64,000 nt of DNA from Spirochaetales bacterium (lineage in GTDB: Bacteria; Spirochaetota; Spirochaetia; JC444; Marispirochaetaceae). Below, piece by piece: positions 1-9,105 of the stretch. The notes beneath the pieces are model-generated. The model was not told where the DNA came from. It saw only the letters and a list, made by a program, of their open reading frames with translations, and made no database searches. The position numbers and the translations under genes were made by a program. How positions within the stretch are numbered: the first letter of the stretch is position 1; every line of letters begins with the position of its first letter. Where the stretch lies: contig JAFGQL010000158.1 of NCBI GenBank assembly GCA_016935695.1, forward strand, positions 18,423 to 82,422, in the 5' to 3' direction.

Positions 1-579
1 TTCTTTAAGTTGCGATTCAAGGACATTCTGGGAACTGAATACAAGGCGGTCGGTAAAACCGGTGGTACCCAGGAAACAGGTCTCAAGCTGATACTGTTTG
101 AGGACCTCTACGGCCATAGGCCCGAGAAAAGACCCTGCGGAACTTCGGTAATTACCACCCACGGATACAAGCTGTATATCCGGAAGGTCGGCAAGACGGG
201 TCATCACATCAATGGAATTGGTTACGACTCTCAGGGAAAGAGGGGCAAGAAAGGAACACATAAGCATGCAGGTGCTTCCGGAATCCATAAAAACCGTGTC
301 GCCGTCCCGCAGGAGGGTACATGCCTTCTTTGCTATTTCGGTTTTCTCCTGAAGGCGCTCATTACGCCTGACGGTGATTGTTTTTAAAAACCGTGAATCC
401 TGGGCAAGCTCTGCACCGCCCCTGGTCCTTATCACAAGTCCCATTTCTTCCAACACGCTTAAGTCTTTACGGATGGTAACCTCTGATACGTTCAACCGCT
501 CAGTCAGTTCCTGAACGCTTATATACCTGAGCCTGCCGAGGAGTTTTAGGATATCGTCGGTTCGTGCTGAATATGTCAT
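1..579 (-). CDS. DeoR-family transcriptional regulator, partial (runs off left edge)
   Basis: Reverse-strand translation from ATG at 579 gives MTYSARTDDILKLLGRLRYISVQELTERLNVSEVTIRKDLSVLEEMGLVIRTRGGAEL..., a DeoR-type HTH, followed by a sugar-isomerase-like effector domain (DGDTVFMDSGSTCMLM, LVSVGGNYR). Not in the ORF track because it is truncated. Confidence 0.88.
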   Translation of the reverse strand, partial: MTYSARTDDILKLLGRLRYISVQELTERLNVSEVTIRKDLSVLEEMGLVIRTRGGAELAQDSRFLKTITVRRNERLQEKTEIAKKACTLLRDGDTVFMDSGSTCMLMCSFLAPLSLRVVTNSIDVMTRLADLPDIQLVSVGGNYRSSAGSFLGPMAVEVLKQYQLETCFLGTTGFTDRLVFSSQNVLESQLKE

Positions 580-615
580 TACGTTTACTTACGTTATTTA
601 CCTTATAACGTAAAC
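580..615. promoter_or_regulatory. Candidate operator: inverted repeat TTACGTTAT-N7-ATAACGTAA plus extra half-site TTACGTTTAC
   Basis: Perfect 9-bp inverted repeat at 589-597 / 605-613 with an adjacent similar half-site at 579-588, immediately upstream of the DeoR-like start codon. Confidence 0.6.
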
Positions 616-711
616 ATCCCATTGTCAATTGTTGTGTATACCGCGGGAGTGGAACCAAAGCTCGAGGGTAAATAATGGTATACTCTGGATTTTGTTTGGT
701 CTTTACCATAC

Positions 712-740
712 TTGACAGTTTTTTTGATGCAATAGATAAT
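712..740 (+). promoter_or_regulatory. Sigma70-like promoter for the HAD/LarA-like/gnd genes
   Basis: TTGACA (712-717), 17-bp spacer, GATAAT (735-740), upstream of the CDS at 786. Confidence 0.6.
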
Positions 741-785
741 TTCGGTATTATCTTTATACCGTAAGTCTTTGAAAGTGAGGCATTC

Positions 786-1667
786 ATGAAAGATCCTGTT
801 GCTGAATTACATAATATGGAAAAACACCATGATTTTTTCGTCGGTATTGATTCCGACGGCTGCGCATTCGACACCATGGAGATAAAACACAAGGAATGTT
901 TCTGTCCTAATTTCATTTCTTATTTTGATCTGCAGCCCGTTTCAAAGTATGCCAGGGAAGCCTGGGACTTCGTGAACCTCTATTCCCAGACAAGGGGGTG
1001 CAACCGGTTTCTGGCCCTCACTCTGGCACTTGACCTTTTGCGGGCAAGAAAAGAAGTGGTAAAGCGGGGAGCGCTTATTCCCGAACTCAAACTCCTGAAG
1101 GGCTGGGTCCAGGCTGAAACAAAACTGGGCAATCCAGCCTTGGAAAAAGAAGTGAAGCGCAACCCGTCTCCTGAGATGGAAAATATCCTTAGGTGGTCCC
1201 TCGCAGTGAATGAAACAGTGGCCCGCATCGTACATCATGTGCCGCCTTTCCCCTATGTCCGTGACTGTCTTGAAAAAATGCAGCAAAAAGCGGATGCTAT
1301 AGTTGTAAGCCAGACCCCGCTGGAGGCTCTTGTCCGTGAATGGAATGAGCATGAAATTGACGGGTACATCCGGCTCATTGCCGGACAGGAAATGGGAACC
1401 AAAACTGAACATATTTCATACGCAGCAAAAGGCAAGTACAACCCGGACAATATACTGATGATCGGCGACGCCCCCGGGGATTACAAGGCAGCCCTAGAAA
1501 ACGGAGCCCGTTTTTACCCGATAGTACCCGGGAAGGAAGAAGAATCCTGGGAACGATTGAACAATGAAGCACTGGACAGGTTTTTCGGCGGCACCTATAA
1601 AGGAGATTATGAAAATGAGCTTATTGCTTCTTTTACCGCATCACTCCCGTCGCATCCGTCCTGGTAA
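786..1667 (+). CDS. HAD-family hydrolase
   Basis: FVGIDSDGCAFDT (motif I-like) and ILMIGDAPGDYKAALENGARFYPI (motif IV) HAD signatures. Confidence 0.75.
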   Translation: MKDPVAELHNMEKHHDFFVGIDSDGCAFDTMEIKHKECFCPNFISYFDLQPVSKYAREAWDFVNLYSQTRGCNRFLALTLALDLLRARKEVVKRGALIPELKLLKGWVQAETKLGNPALEKEVKRNPSPEMENILRWSLAVNETVARIVHHVPPFPYVRDCLEKMQQKADAIVVSQTPLEALVREWNEHEIDGYIRLIAGQEMGTKTEHISYAAKGKYNPDNILMIGDAPGDYKAALENGARFYPIVPGKEEESWERLNNEALDRFFGGTYKGDYENELIASFTASLPSHPSW

Positions 1668-1679
1668 CGGAAGTGCATT

Positions 1680-2954
1680 ATGATGTTATTTGAACGAGGC
1701 GGCGAACACATATGCCTGGAACCCGAAGAACTCAAGGACGGTCTGTTTGAAGCGCTGGACGCCCTGGGTCCCCGGAAAAAAGTCCTTGCCATTCCGCCTG
1801 ACATAACCCGTATTCACAGCGGCACCGGGGCACTTACCCGTTATGCCTGGGAGTATTACGGGCCGGTTCTTAATGATGTGCTTCCTGCCCTTGGCACTCA
1901 CACCCCAATGACCGGCGATGAATTGACCACCATGTTCGGCCCAATGCCCCGCACCCTCTTTCATGAGCACCGGTGGCGTACAGACATTGAAACTCTCGGT
2001 ACTGTACCCGGTGAGTATATTGCATCAATTACCGAGGGGAAAATTCTTTATGACTGGCCCGCCCAGGTGAACACCCTTCTCTCCAGGGGAGGACACGATC
2101 TGATCCTTTCCCTCGGACAGGTTGTACCCCACGAAGTCATCGGCATGGCCAACCACAATAAAAACATTTTCGTCGGGACCGGCGGCAGCGAAGGAATACA
2201 CAAAAGTCATTTCATAGGGGCGGTCCATGGAATGGAACGGATAATGGGCCGGATCGACACACCGGTCCGGGCGGTCCTTGATTACGCGGAAACCCGTTTC
2301 GCTAATCACCTTCCCATTGTGTATGTCCTCACCGTTGTGTCTCCCCGGGAAGACGGCTCCCTGGCCACACGTGGGCTCTTCATCGGATCAGGCCGGGAAT
2401 GCTTCGAAAAGGCAGCGGCACTTTCCCTCAAAGTGAATTTCAAGATGCTCGACAGGCCCGTTTCTAAAGCAGTGGTATACCTCGATCCCGGAGAATTCAG
2501 AAGTACCTGGCTTGGCAATAAAGCCATTTACCGTACCAGGATGGCTCTGGCAGATGACGCCCAGCTGATCATCCTTGCCCCCGGGGTAAAGGAATTCGGC
2601 GAAGACCCGGACATAGACCAGCTTATCCGTAAATACGGCTACCGGGGAAGTGAAAACATACTCCATCTCACCAATCAGCACGAGGACCTTCAGGGCAATC
2701 TCTGCGCCTCGGCCCATCTGATTCACGGCTCCAGCGAGGGCCGGTTCTCCATCACCTATGCCCCCGGCCATCTTACCAGAAAGGAAGTGGAAAGCGTGGG
2801 TTACCGTTATGGAGACCTGGGCGAACTCACAGGGCAGTATAATCCCGAATCACTGAAAGACGGATACAATCATGTCGGCGGTGAGGACGTGTTTTTTATC
2901 AGCAATCCGGCCCTCGGCCTTTGGGCCTGGAAAGACAGGTTTCTGGCCGTCTGA
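1680..2954 (+). CDS. LarA-superfamily (nickel-pincer racemase/epimerase-like) protein
   Basis: IPPDITRIHSGTGALT, LGTHTPMT and PHEVIGMANHNKNIFVGTGGSEGIHKSHF match LarA/DUF2088 signatures. Confidence 0.8.
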   Translation: MMLFERGGEHICLEPEELKDGLFEALDALGPRKKVLAIPPDITRIHSGTGALTRYAWEYYGPVLNDVLPALGTHTPMTGDELTTMFGPMPRTLFHEHRWRTDIETLGTVPGEYIASITEGKILYDWPAQVNTLLSRGGHDLILSLGQVVPHEVIGMANHNKNIFVGTGGSEGIHKSHFIGAVHGMERIMGRIDTPVRAVLDYAETRFANHLPIVYVLTVVSPREDGSLATRGLFIGSGRECFEKAAALSLKVNFKMLDRPVSKAVVYLDPGEFRSTWLGNKAIYRTRMALADDAQLIILAPGVKEFGEDPDIDQLIRKYGYRGSENILHLTNQHEDLQGNLCASAHLIHGSSEGRFSITYAPGHLTRKEVESVGYRYGDLGELTGQYNPESLKDGYNHVGGEDVFFISNPALGLWAWKDRFLAV

Positions 2955-3010
2955 CGACAAGGTATATTTTTTCTATTGCAGCAGGAGCTGCGAACAACAA
3001 GGAGTAATAA

Positions 3011-4465
3011 ATGGAAAAAGCGGACATTGGCCTGATCGGCCTCGCAGTCATGGGACAGAACCTGGTCCTTAACATGAATGACAAGGGCTACAGCGTCGCG
3101 GTGTTTAACAGAACAGTCTCAAAGGTGGATGACTTTCTGAATGGACCGGCACAGGGGCGCAGTACCATAATCGGCGCCCATTCCATGGAGGAATTTGCCA
3201 CTGCCCTCTCCCGACCCAGAAAAGTCATGCTCATGGTAAAGGCAGGAGAAGTTGTTGATCAGTTCATCGACATGGTACTGCCCCATCTTGAAAAAGGTGA
3301 CTGTATCATAGACGGCGGCAACAGCCACTTTCCTGACACCATCCGCAGGACCAAATATCTCTCTGAAAAGGGCATCCTTTACATCGGTACCGGTGTTTCC
3401 GGAGGCGAGGAAGGCGCGCGCCGGGGGCCGTCAATCATGCCCGGGGGCAACCCGAAAGCCTGGCCTCTTGTCAAAGATATTTTCCAGTCCATCTCTGCCA
3501 AAACAGACACAGGCGAAGCCTGCTGTGACTGGGTAGGCGAAGACGGCGCCGGTCATTATGTGAAAATGGTCCATAACGGCATTGAATACGGGGATATGCA
3601 GCTGATCTGTGAAGCCTATCAGCTGATGAAAGAAGGGCTTGGACTTTCAGCCGACGAAATGCACGAGGTATTCGCAGAATGGAACAAGGGCGACCTCGAC
3701 AGTTATCTGGTGGAAATAACCAGGGATATTCTGGGTTTTAAAGATGCAGACGGTTCACCTTTGGTAGAACACATCCTGGATACCGCTGGGCAGAAAGGCA
3801 CCGGGAAATGGACCGGTATCAGCGCCCTCGATCTGGGCGTTCCGGTCACCCTGATAGGAGAAGCGGTTTTCGCCCGCTGTCTGTCGGCCCTGAAAGATGA
3901 ACGCGTCGCGGCATCCGGCATCCTTTCAGGTCCTGACAAAAACTTTGACGGCGATAAAAACAGTTTTGTCACCGACATACGTAACGCCCTCCTGGCCTCC
4001 AAGATTATATCTTACGCTCAGGGGTACATGCTGATGAGGGAAGCGGCTAAACTCTACGGCTGGAACCTCAATTACGGCGGCATCGCGCTCATGTGGCGCG
4101 GCGGTTGTATAATCCGCAGCGCATTCCTGGGCAAAATAAAAGACGCTTTTGATAAAAATCCAACATTGAACAATCTTTTGGTCGATGATTACTTCCGCGG
4201 TAAAATAGACGAATGTCAGGCATCATGGAGAAGGGTCGTATCAAAGGCTGTAGAGATGGGAATTCCTGTTCCCGCCTTCAGCACTGCCCTGTCATTTTAC
4301 GACGGTTACCGGTCCGGACGGCTCCCCGCGAATCTGCTTCAGGCCCAGCGGGATTATTTCGGTGCCCATACCTATGAACGCACCGACAAACCCAGAGGCG
4401 AATTCTTTCATACAAACTGGACCGGTACCGGCGGCGATATATCCGCATCCACCTATACGGTCTAG
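3011..4465 (+). CDS. gnd: 6-phosphogluconate dehydrogenase, decarboxylating
   Basis: [89 protein letters not shown]-terminal [18 protein letters not shown]. Confidence 0.97.
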   Translation: MEKADIGLIGLAVMGQNLVLNMNDKGYSVAVFNRTVSKVDDFLNGPAQGRSTIIGAHSMEEFATALSRPRKVMLMVKAGEVVDQFIDMVLPHLEKGDCIIDGGNSHFPDTIRRTKYLSEKGILYIGTGVSGGEEGARRGPSIMPGGNPKAWPLVKDIFQSISAKTDTGEACCDWVGEDGAGHYVKMVHNGIEYGDMQLICEAYQLMKEGLGLSADEMHEVFAEWNKGDLDSYLVEITRDILGFKDADGSPLVEHILDTAGQKGTGKWTGISALDLGVPVTLIGEAVFARCLSALKDERVAASGILSGPDKNFDGDKNSFVTDIRNALLASKIISYAQGYMLMREAAKLYGWNLNYGGIALMWRGGCIIRSAFLGKIKDAFDKNPTLNNLLVDDYFRGKIDECQASWRRVVSKAVEMGIPVPAFSTALSFYDGYRSGRLPANLLQAQRDYFGAHTYERTDKPRGEFFHTNWTGTGGDISASTYTV

Positions 4466-4503
4466 TGGTTTCAGGGTATTAAATGGAAGACATGGCCTGT
4501 TGA

Positions 4504-5292
4504 TTACATGAACAATAGGCGCATAAACTCGTTCATGTACAGTATAAACAGTTCGCGGCGGCGTTCTTCATCCAAACGGTATTGTGAAGCCGGGAGTATT
4601 CCTTCCGGCTGCAGTGCCCCTTGTTCCCCCGGAACCGCAGGCTGTGTAATATCAGGTGTCTCGGAACCGGCGGCAGGAGAAGGTGCATCGACCGCCCCTT
4701 CTATCTGAGGGGTGCCGCTATCAGGAAGAGGTTCCTGTTCCATGACCTGGGGAAAGTCATCTCCGGTCAAGCGCTGTCCTGCCGGTGCAGCAATCGAAGT
4801 GAAAGACAAACGTGCGTTCAACACATTTGTCACAGGCAGTATTTCTCCTTTGGTGATGCCGGACAATTGGACACTTCCGGCCAACGAAATTGACTGGCGG
4901 CCGCCGTCTGCATCCATAATCCGTTCCCCAAAAATCTCCGCTATTCCGTTTTCATCGACCGAGATGATGCTCACAGGAAGAAGAGTATCCAGACGTACAT
5001 CTTCTTCCGCCTTAATGGTCCGTGACCGGTTTGTTTGACCTTGAGGCAGAAAACTGAGAAGGTCTGAACCTTCTCCACCATTGAGTTCAAAACTGACATA
5101 ATTTGACGAGGACCGGGCAGTGGTAATGGAAAACGTGAGGTCCTGGGTGATTTCCACAAGGAGAATTTCACCCTGGCCGATCGATCCTGAGGAGAGAATG
5201 TGCCCGGAAAACCCTGGAGGTACGACACTCTCGGCGCTGATGAACATGCATACCAGTCCTAAGATGATTATCGTCACCGTACATCGTTTCAT
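4504..5292 (-). CDS. Hypothetical secreted/envelope protein
   Basis: N-terminal signal peptide MKRCTVTIIILGLVCMFISAES, Pro-rich region; no family recognised. Confidence 0.6.
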   Translation of the reverse strand: MKRCTVTIIILGLVCMFISAESVVPPGFSGHILSSGSIGQGEILLVEITQDLTFSITTARSSSNYVSFELNGGEGSDLLSFLPQGQTNRSRTIKAEEDVRLDTLLPVSIISVDENGIAEIFGERIMDADGGRQSISLAGSVQLSGITKGEILPVTNVLNARLSFTSIAAPAGQRLTGDDFPQVMEQEPLPDSGTPQIEGAVDAPSPAAGSETPDITQPAVPGEQGALQPEGILPASQYRLDEERRRELFILYMNEFMRLLFM

Positions 5293-5379
5293 TGTTTACT
5301 CCATAACCGCGGCATTATCAGCCGCAGACCTTTTCCATAGTAGCACTGTTCCATACTAACAGATGAAGAGGGCACAAAA

Positions 5380-5406
5380 AAGGGGAATGGTCTCCCCACT
5401 CCCCTT
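5380..5406 (-). terminator. Rho-independent terminator downstream of the 29-aa basic protein gene
   Basis: Reverse strand AAGGGGA...TCCCCTTTTTTG: 7-bp stem followed by T run. Confidence 0.6.
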
Positions 5407-5471
5407 ATGCATACTTTCCGTCTGCTTGTTTAAACAATCGGCATGTTTCCGTATAGAATTAATACACGCGA

Positions 5472-5561
5472 TTATTTTTTCTTATGACGGTTCTTTCTGA
5501 GTTTCTTCTTTCGCTTGTGAGTAGCAATCTTATGCCGTTTTTTCTTTCGTCCGCAAGGCAC
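5472..5561 (-). CDS. 29-aa AURKAIP1/COX24-domain-type (small ribosomal-like) basic protein
   Basis: GTG start preceded by AAAGGAG; translation VPCGRKKKRHKIATHKRKKKLRKNRHKKK*. Very short and highly basic, resembling bacterial AURKAIP1/COX24 proteins. Too short for the supplied ORF track. Confidence 0.75.
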   Translation of the reverse strand: MPCGRKKKRHKIATHKRKKKLRKNRHKKK

Positions 5562-5790
5562 TTGAGGGCTCCTTTCTATTGGTAAAGTCTTAACAGCGTG
5601 AACAGTATCTTAGGAAAGCGCGTAACCATCCAGCTAATTTCCATTAAGTTAAAGGATTATGACAGTTTGGCTGTTTTCCGTCAAGGGGAAAAGAGGCACG
5701 AATTACCGGACAACTGCTGTTAGACTGCCTGCCTATGCAGGGTGTTTTACGATTGATTTATTACCATGGCCGCTATATTCTTGATACAGC

Positions 5791-6735
5791 ATGGAGTCAA
5801 TCACAAATAAAATCACCATTACCTACTCGGATGCGGCCGTAAATGAACTGCTGAGAGGAATTCCTCTGACCGAATGCGGTCAACGTCCTTCCTTCAATCA
5901 AAACGAAGAAATGTTCGTGAAGCTGCCGAACCCCGTCGAGATATGTTCTTTTCCGGTCCACCACGACATCAGGACCCCCCGCCCCGGAAAAGATTATATG
6001 AAAGCCATCCAGTCAATCATAACCGGGCTGTCACGGCAAGTTCCCGGTCTCCTTGCCGACCTTCAGTATTATTTTGATCCCGCAGAAGTCCTTCACCCCT
6101 GTTTTTTCAGGGTATTCCGCGTCAAGGAGTCCACCTACCTTTATCTTCTCCGCCTGGACCTTTCATTCAGGAATTACTACAGCACCATGCTGCGGGCCGG
6201 GAGCAACGATTCTACACCTGCATACCGTACCGGTTATGTCTTTTTTGAGGCCGACATTATACCTCTTTCAGAAGCACACAGCCAGGGAAACCGTTTCACC
6301 GACTTTTATGTGGACCAGATTGTCAGCCAGAACTGGATAGGAGAAACAGGCCGCGGCTATATGGTACAGGGTATCTGGATCGATCATGAACTTACAAAGT
6401 TCTTTTCAAAGCTGTTCACTCCCGAAAATCTGCGCATATACCCGTATTATCCTTTTTCCTGTAAGTACCGCACCTTGTGCCACTCTCTCCTGGACATTGG
6501 ACCGGAGGGCCGCAAAACCGGCGTCCCCCGGCTGCACCGGGCACTGGAAACAGTACGCCCCTGGATGGACTTCATACAGCGGTTGTTGAAAACAAGGCCC
6601 TTCGATCCTGATATGAAAGAGTTCAAAACCTTGAAATCATCGGTCCCTTTGTACTGGCAAAATATCTGGGATTCATTTACATTCAAGGCCTATCTTAACG
6701 AAGCGGACATGAAGGAGTTTTCCCTTGTCAATTAA
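5791..6735 (+). CDS. Conserved hypothetical protein, overlapping the murD start
   Basis: 314-aa ORF without obvious signal peptide; overlaps the murD start by about 11 nt. Confidence 0.6.
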   Translation: MESITNKITITYSDAAVNELLRGIPLTECGQRPSFNQNEEMFVKLPNPVEICSFPVHHDIRTPRPGKDYMKAIQSIITGLSRQVPGLLADLQYYFDPAEVLHPCFFRVFRVKESTYLYLLRLDLSFRNYYSTMLRAGSNDSTPAYRTGYVFFEADIIPLSEAHSQGNRFTDFYVDQIVSQNWIGETGRGYMVQGIWIDHELTKFFSKLFTPENLRIYPYYPFSCKYRTLCHSLLDIGPEGRKTGVPRLHRALETVRPWMDFIQRLLKTRPFDPDMKEFKTLKSSVPLYWQNIWDSFTFKAYLNEADMKEFSLVN

Positions 6736-8092
6736 CATGGAAGATATCCCGGGAATGCGGGTCACCGTCATGGGGCTGGGCTTAAACGGCGGCGGGTACG
6801 CAAGTGTCCGTTTTTTTGCATCCCATGGAGCAGTAGTAACCGCAACAGACATCCGGGATGAGAAAATCCTCGCCCCAACCATGGAAAAGCTTGCCGATGT
6901 GCCTGTCCGTTATGTCCTTGGCCGCCATGAACTTTCGGATTTCGAACAGGCGGATCTTGTCATAAAAAACCCCGCGGTAAAGTGGGACTCTCCCCATCTT
7001 TTGGCAAGCCGACGCATAGAGACCGACATTTCGGTTTTCCTGTCCCTCAACACACGGCCCGTACTGGGCGTTACCGGCAGCAAGGGCAAATCAACAACTG
7101 TATCAGCGCTGCACTACATTCTGCAGAAACAGTATCCGGATACCGACCTGGGCGGCAACATCACTGTCTCCCCCTTAAGTTTCATAGACAAAAAGACCGG
7201 CGATCCGGTAGTACTGGAACTCTCATCCTGGCAGCTCGCCGACCTTAAAGACCTTTCGATTCTGGACCCAGAAATTGCCCTCGTCACCAATCTGATGCAC
7301 GACCACATGAACCATTATGCATCCATGGAATCATATGCAGATGATAAGCGCAGACTGTTCCAGGGGCAGTCTCCCGGCCACTATACCTTCTGCAATTACG
7401 ATGAACCCTGGGGCCGTTCTTTTTACAATGAAACACCCGGCATACCCCTTTATTTTTCCCAGAATCGTCTGCCGTCGTCTGTAGAAGGCGCTTTTCTTGA
7501 CGGAGATGACGGTTATTTCCGTAAGGACGGCAGTGAATGCCATATAGTCCCCGAAACCCTCGCGATCCCGGGCCGCCATAACAGGACCAATATTCTCTGC
7601 GGTGCCGCCTGTGCGGCACTCTACGGAGTTGATCCTCATATTGTGACCAAGGGGGCGGCGGAATTCCGGGGCATACCCCACCGTATGGAAAAAGTAAGGG
7701 AAATTGCAGGAGTATGTTATTACAACGACAGCGCCGCCACCATTCCCCAGGCGGTAACACAGGCCCTTGAAAGTTTTTCCGGCCGCGTGCATGTCATCTG
7801 CGGCGGTACCGATAAGGAATGCGATTTCTCCGGATTCGCAGAATCGTTACGGGATGCTTCGGTCTATCTGCTTGCCGGATCGGCAACTGATATTCTTGTA
7901 AAAGACCTTGTCCGGTTAGGCATCCCCTACCACGGCCCCTACGATTCCCTCAAACCTGCTTTCGAGAAAGCCCGTTCATCGGCCCGCAAAGGAGACACTG
8001 TCATTCTTTCTCCAGGGGCTGCGTCGTTCGGTATGTTTCTGAATGAGTTTGACCGGGGCAACCAGTTCCGGAACCTGGTGCTGGAACTGTAA
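6725..8092 (+). CDS. murD: UDP-N-acetylmuramoyl-L-alanine--D-glutamate ligase
   Basis: GVTGSKGKSTTVSALHYIL P-loop, VTNLMHDHMNHYASMESYADDKRRLF, HRMEKVREIAGVCYYNDSAATIPQA, VICGGTDKECDF. TTG start with AAGGAG upstream. Confidence 0.93.
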   Translation: MSINMEDIPGMRVTVMGLGLNGGGYASVRFFASHGAVVTATDIRDEKILAPTMEKLADVPVRYVLGRHELSDFEQADLVIKNPAVKWDSPHLLASRRIETDISVFLSLNTRPVLGVTGSKGKSTTVSALHYILQKQYPDTDLGGNITVSPLSFIDKKTGDPVVLELSSWQLADLKDLSILDPEIALVTNLMHDHMNHYASMESYADDKRRLFQGQSPGHYTFCNYDEPWGRSFYNETPGIPLYFSQNRLPSSVEGAFLDGDDGYFRKDGSECHIVPETLAIPGRHNRTNILCGAACAALYGVDPHIVTKGAAEFRGIPHRMEKVREIAGVCYYNDSAATIPQAVTQALESFSGRVHVICGGTDKECDFSGFAESLRDASVYLLAGSATDILVKDLVRLGIPYHGPYDSLKPAFEKARSSARKGDTVILSPGAASFGMFLNEFDRGNQFRNLVLEL

Positions 8093-8123
8093 AGACGTAC
8101 GTTTCCCAGGTGCAGAAATACCA

Positions 8124-9104
8124 TCACTTCATTTTCTTGATTTTTTTATAATACAGGTTCCGCAGGATCTCCGCCCACCGGAACAGCCGGTAGGACAGGT
8201 GTTTGAACGGGTAATCCCAACATCCTTCCATATGATCAATCCTGCCGCCGAACCCTGTTTTGAACCTGTACAGGCCGTACATGGGGTGCCCGGGATCATC
8301 GGTAGGCGGAATTCCGAACATATCGTACTCAGTGCATCCGGATTCCCTTGCCAGGCGCAGTCCCTCCCACTGCAAGAGGTAGTTCGGCATTACGTCACGG
8401 TGCGCATCGGAAGAAGCACCGTATAAATAGGTGGCCCTATTCCCGTAAAATACTAAAAAAATACCCGATACAACGATGTCATTGAAATACGAAAGCAGCA
8501 GCACAGGGGTTGCCTCCGGGTCATTCTCGCAATGGGAGTACACCGTCAGGTAATAATCATAGCTGTGTATTTGTATATTGTCGCGGAGGGATGTTTCCTG
8601 GTACAGCTCATACCAGCAGGAAAGGCCTTCTATGCCTGTACGTTTGACCGTAACACCTTTTTTCTCTGCAAGACGTATGTTGTACCGTGTTTTTTTCTTC
8701 ATACCCGACAGCAGTTCTTCATCGCTTTTTGTGAGGTCTATAATAACCGTGTCCGGCGGCTGGATCTCCACTGGCGATTTACAGAAAGGTTTGCCTAAAA
8801 CCGGGGAGAGTTTCTTTTTCCATGGCAGGTCAAACCGCAAAAAGGTCACACCGGGGAGACTGCCGCGAAGACTTTCTGCGAATTTGGAAAAGAAAGGAAG
8901 ATCCATGGGTGTTACAGGCCCGTGGGGCACATATCCTATGGTAACGCCTCCGGGTAATTTTCTGACAAGGACCAAAAGAGGCACATTATTATACATGAAG
9001 GCATGGGGAGTCCAGGAATAATCAGCTTTTATTCGTCCCCACAACCCGGACTGCAGCAGAGTGGTAGTCTGTGCAAGTTCATCCAAGGAAACTGAACGTA
9101 CCAA
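8124..9104 (-). CDS. FemAB-family peptidoglycan bridge aminoacyltransferase-like protein
   Basis: KKKTRYNIRLAEKKGVTVKR, YLYGASSDAHRDVMPNYLLQWEGLRLARESGCTEYDMFGIPP and YRFKTGFGG are FemAB/FemX hallmarks. The track ORF extends to 9182 but overlaps metG; TTG at 9104 or ATG at 9155 are more likely starts. Confidence 0.85.
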   Translation of the reverse strand: MVRSVSLDELAQTTTLLQSGLWGRIKADYSWTPHAFMYNNVPLLVLVRKLPGGVTIGYVPHGPVTPMDLPFFSKFAESLRGSLPGVTFLRFDLPWKKKLSPVLGKPFCKSPVEIQPPDTVIIDLTKSDEELLSGMKKKTRYNIRLAEKKGVTVKRTGIEGLSCWYELYQETSLRDNIQIHSYDYYLTVYSHCENDPEATPVLLLSYFNDIVVSGIFLVFYGNRATYLYGASSDAHRDVMPNYLLQWEGLRLARESGCTEYDMFGIPPTDDPGHPMYGLYRFKTGFGGRIDHMEGCWDYPFKHLSYRLFRWAEILRNLYYKKIKKMK

Positions 9105-9105
9105 C

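Noticed and set aside
5791-6735. Considered a Mur-pathway enzyme because of coupling to murD
   Set aside because: No ATP-grasp, Mur ligase or other enzyme signature was visible, so it is left as hypothetical.
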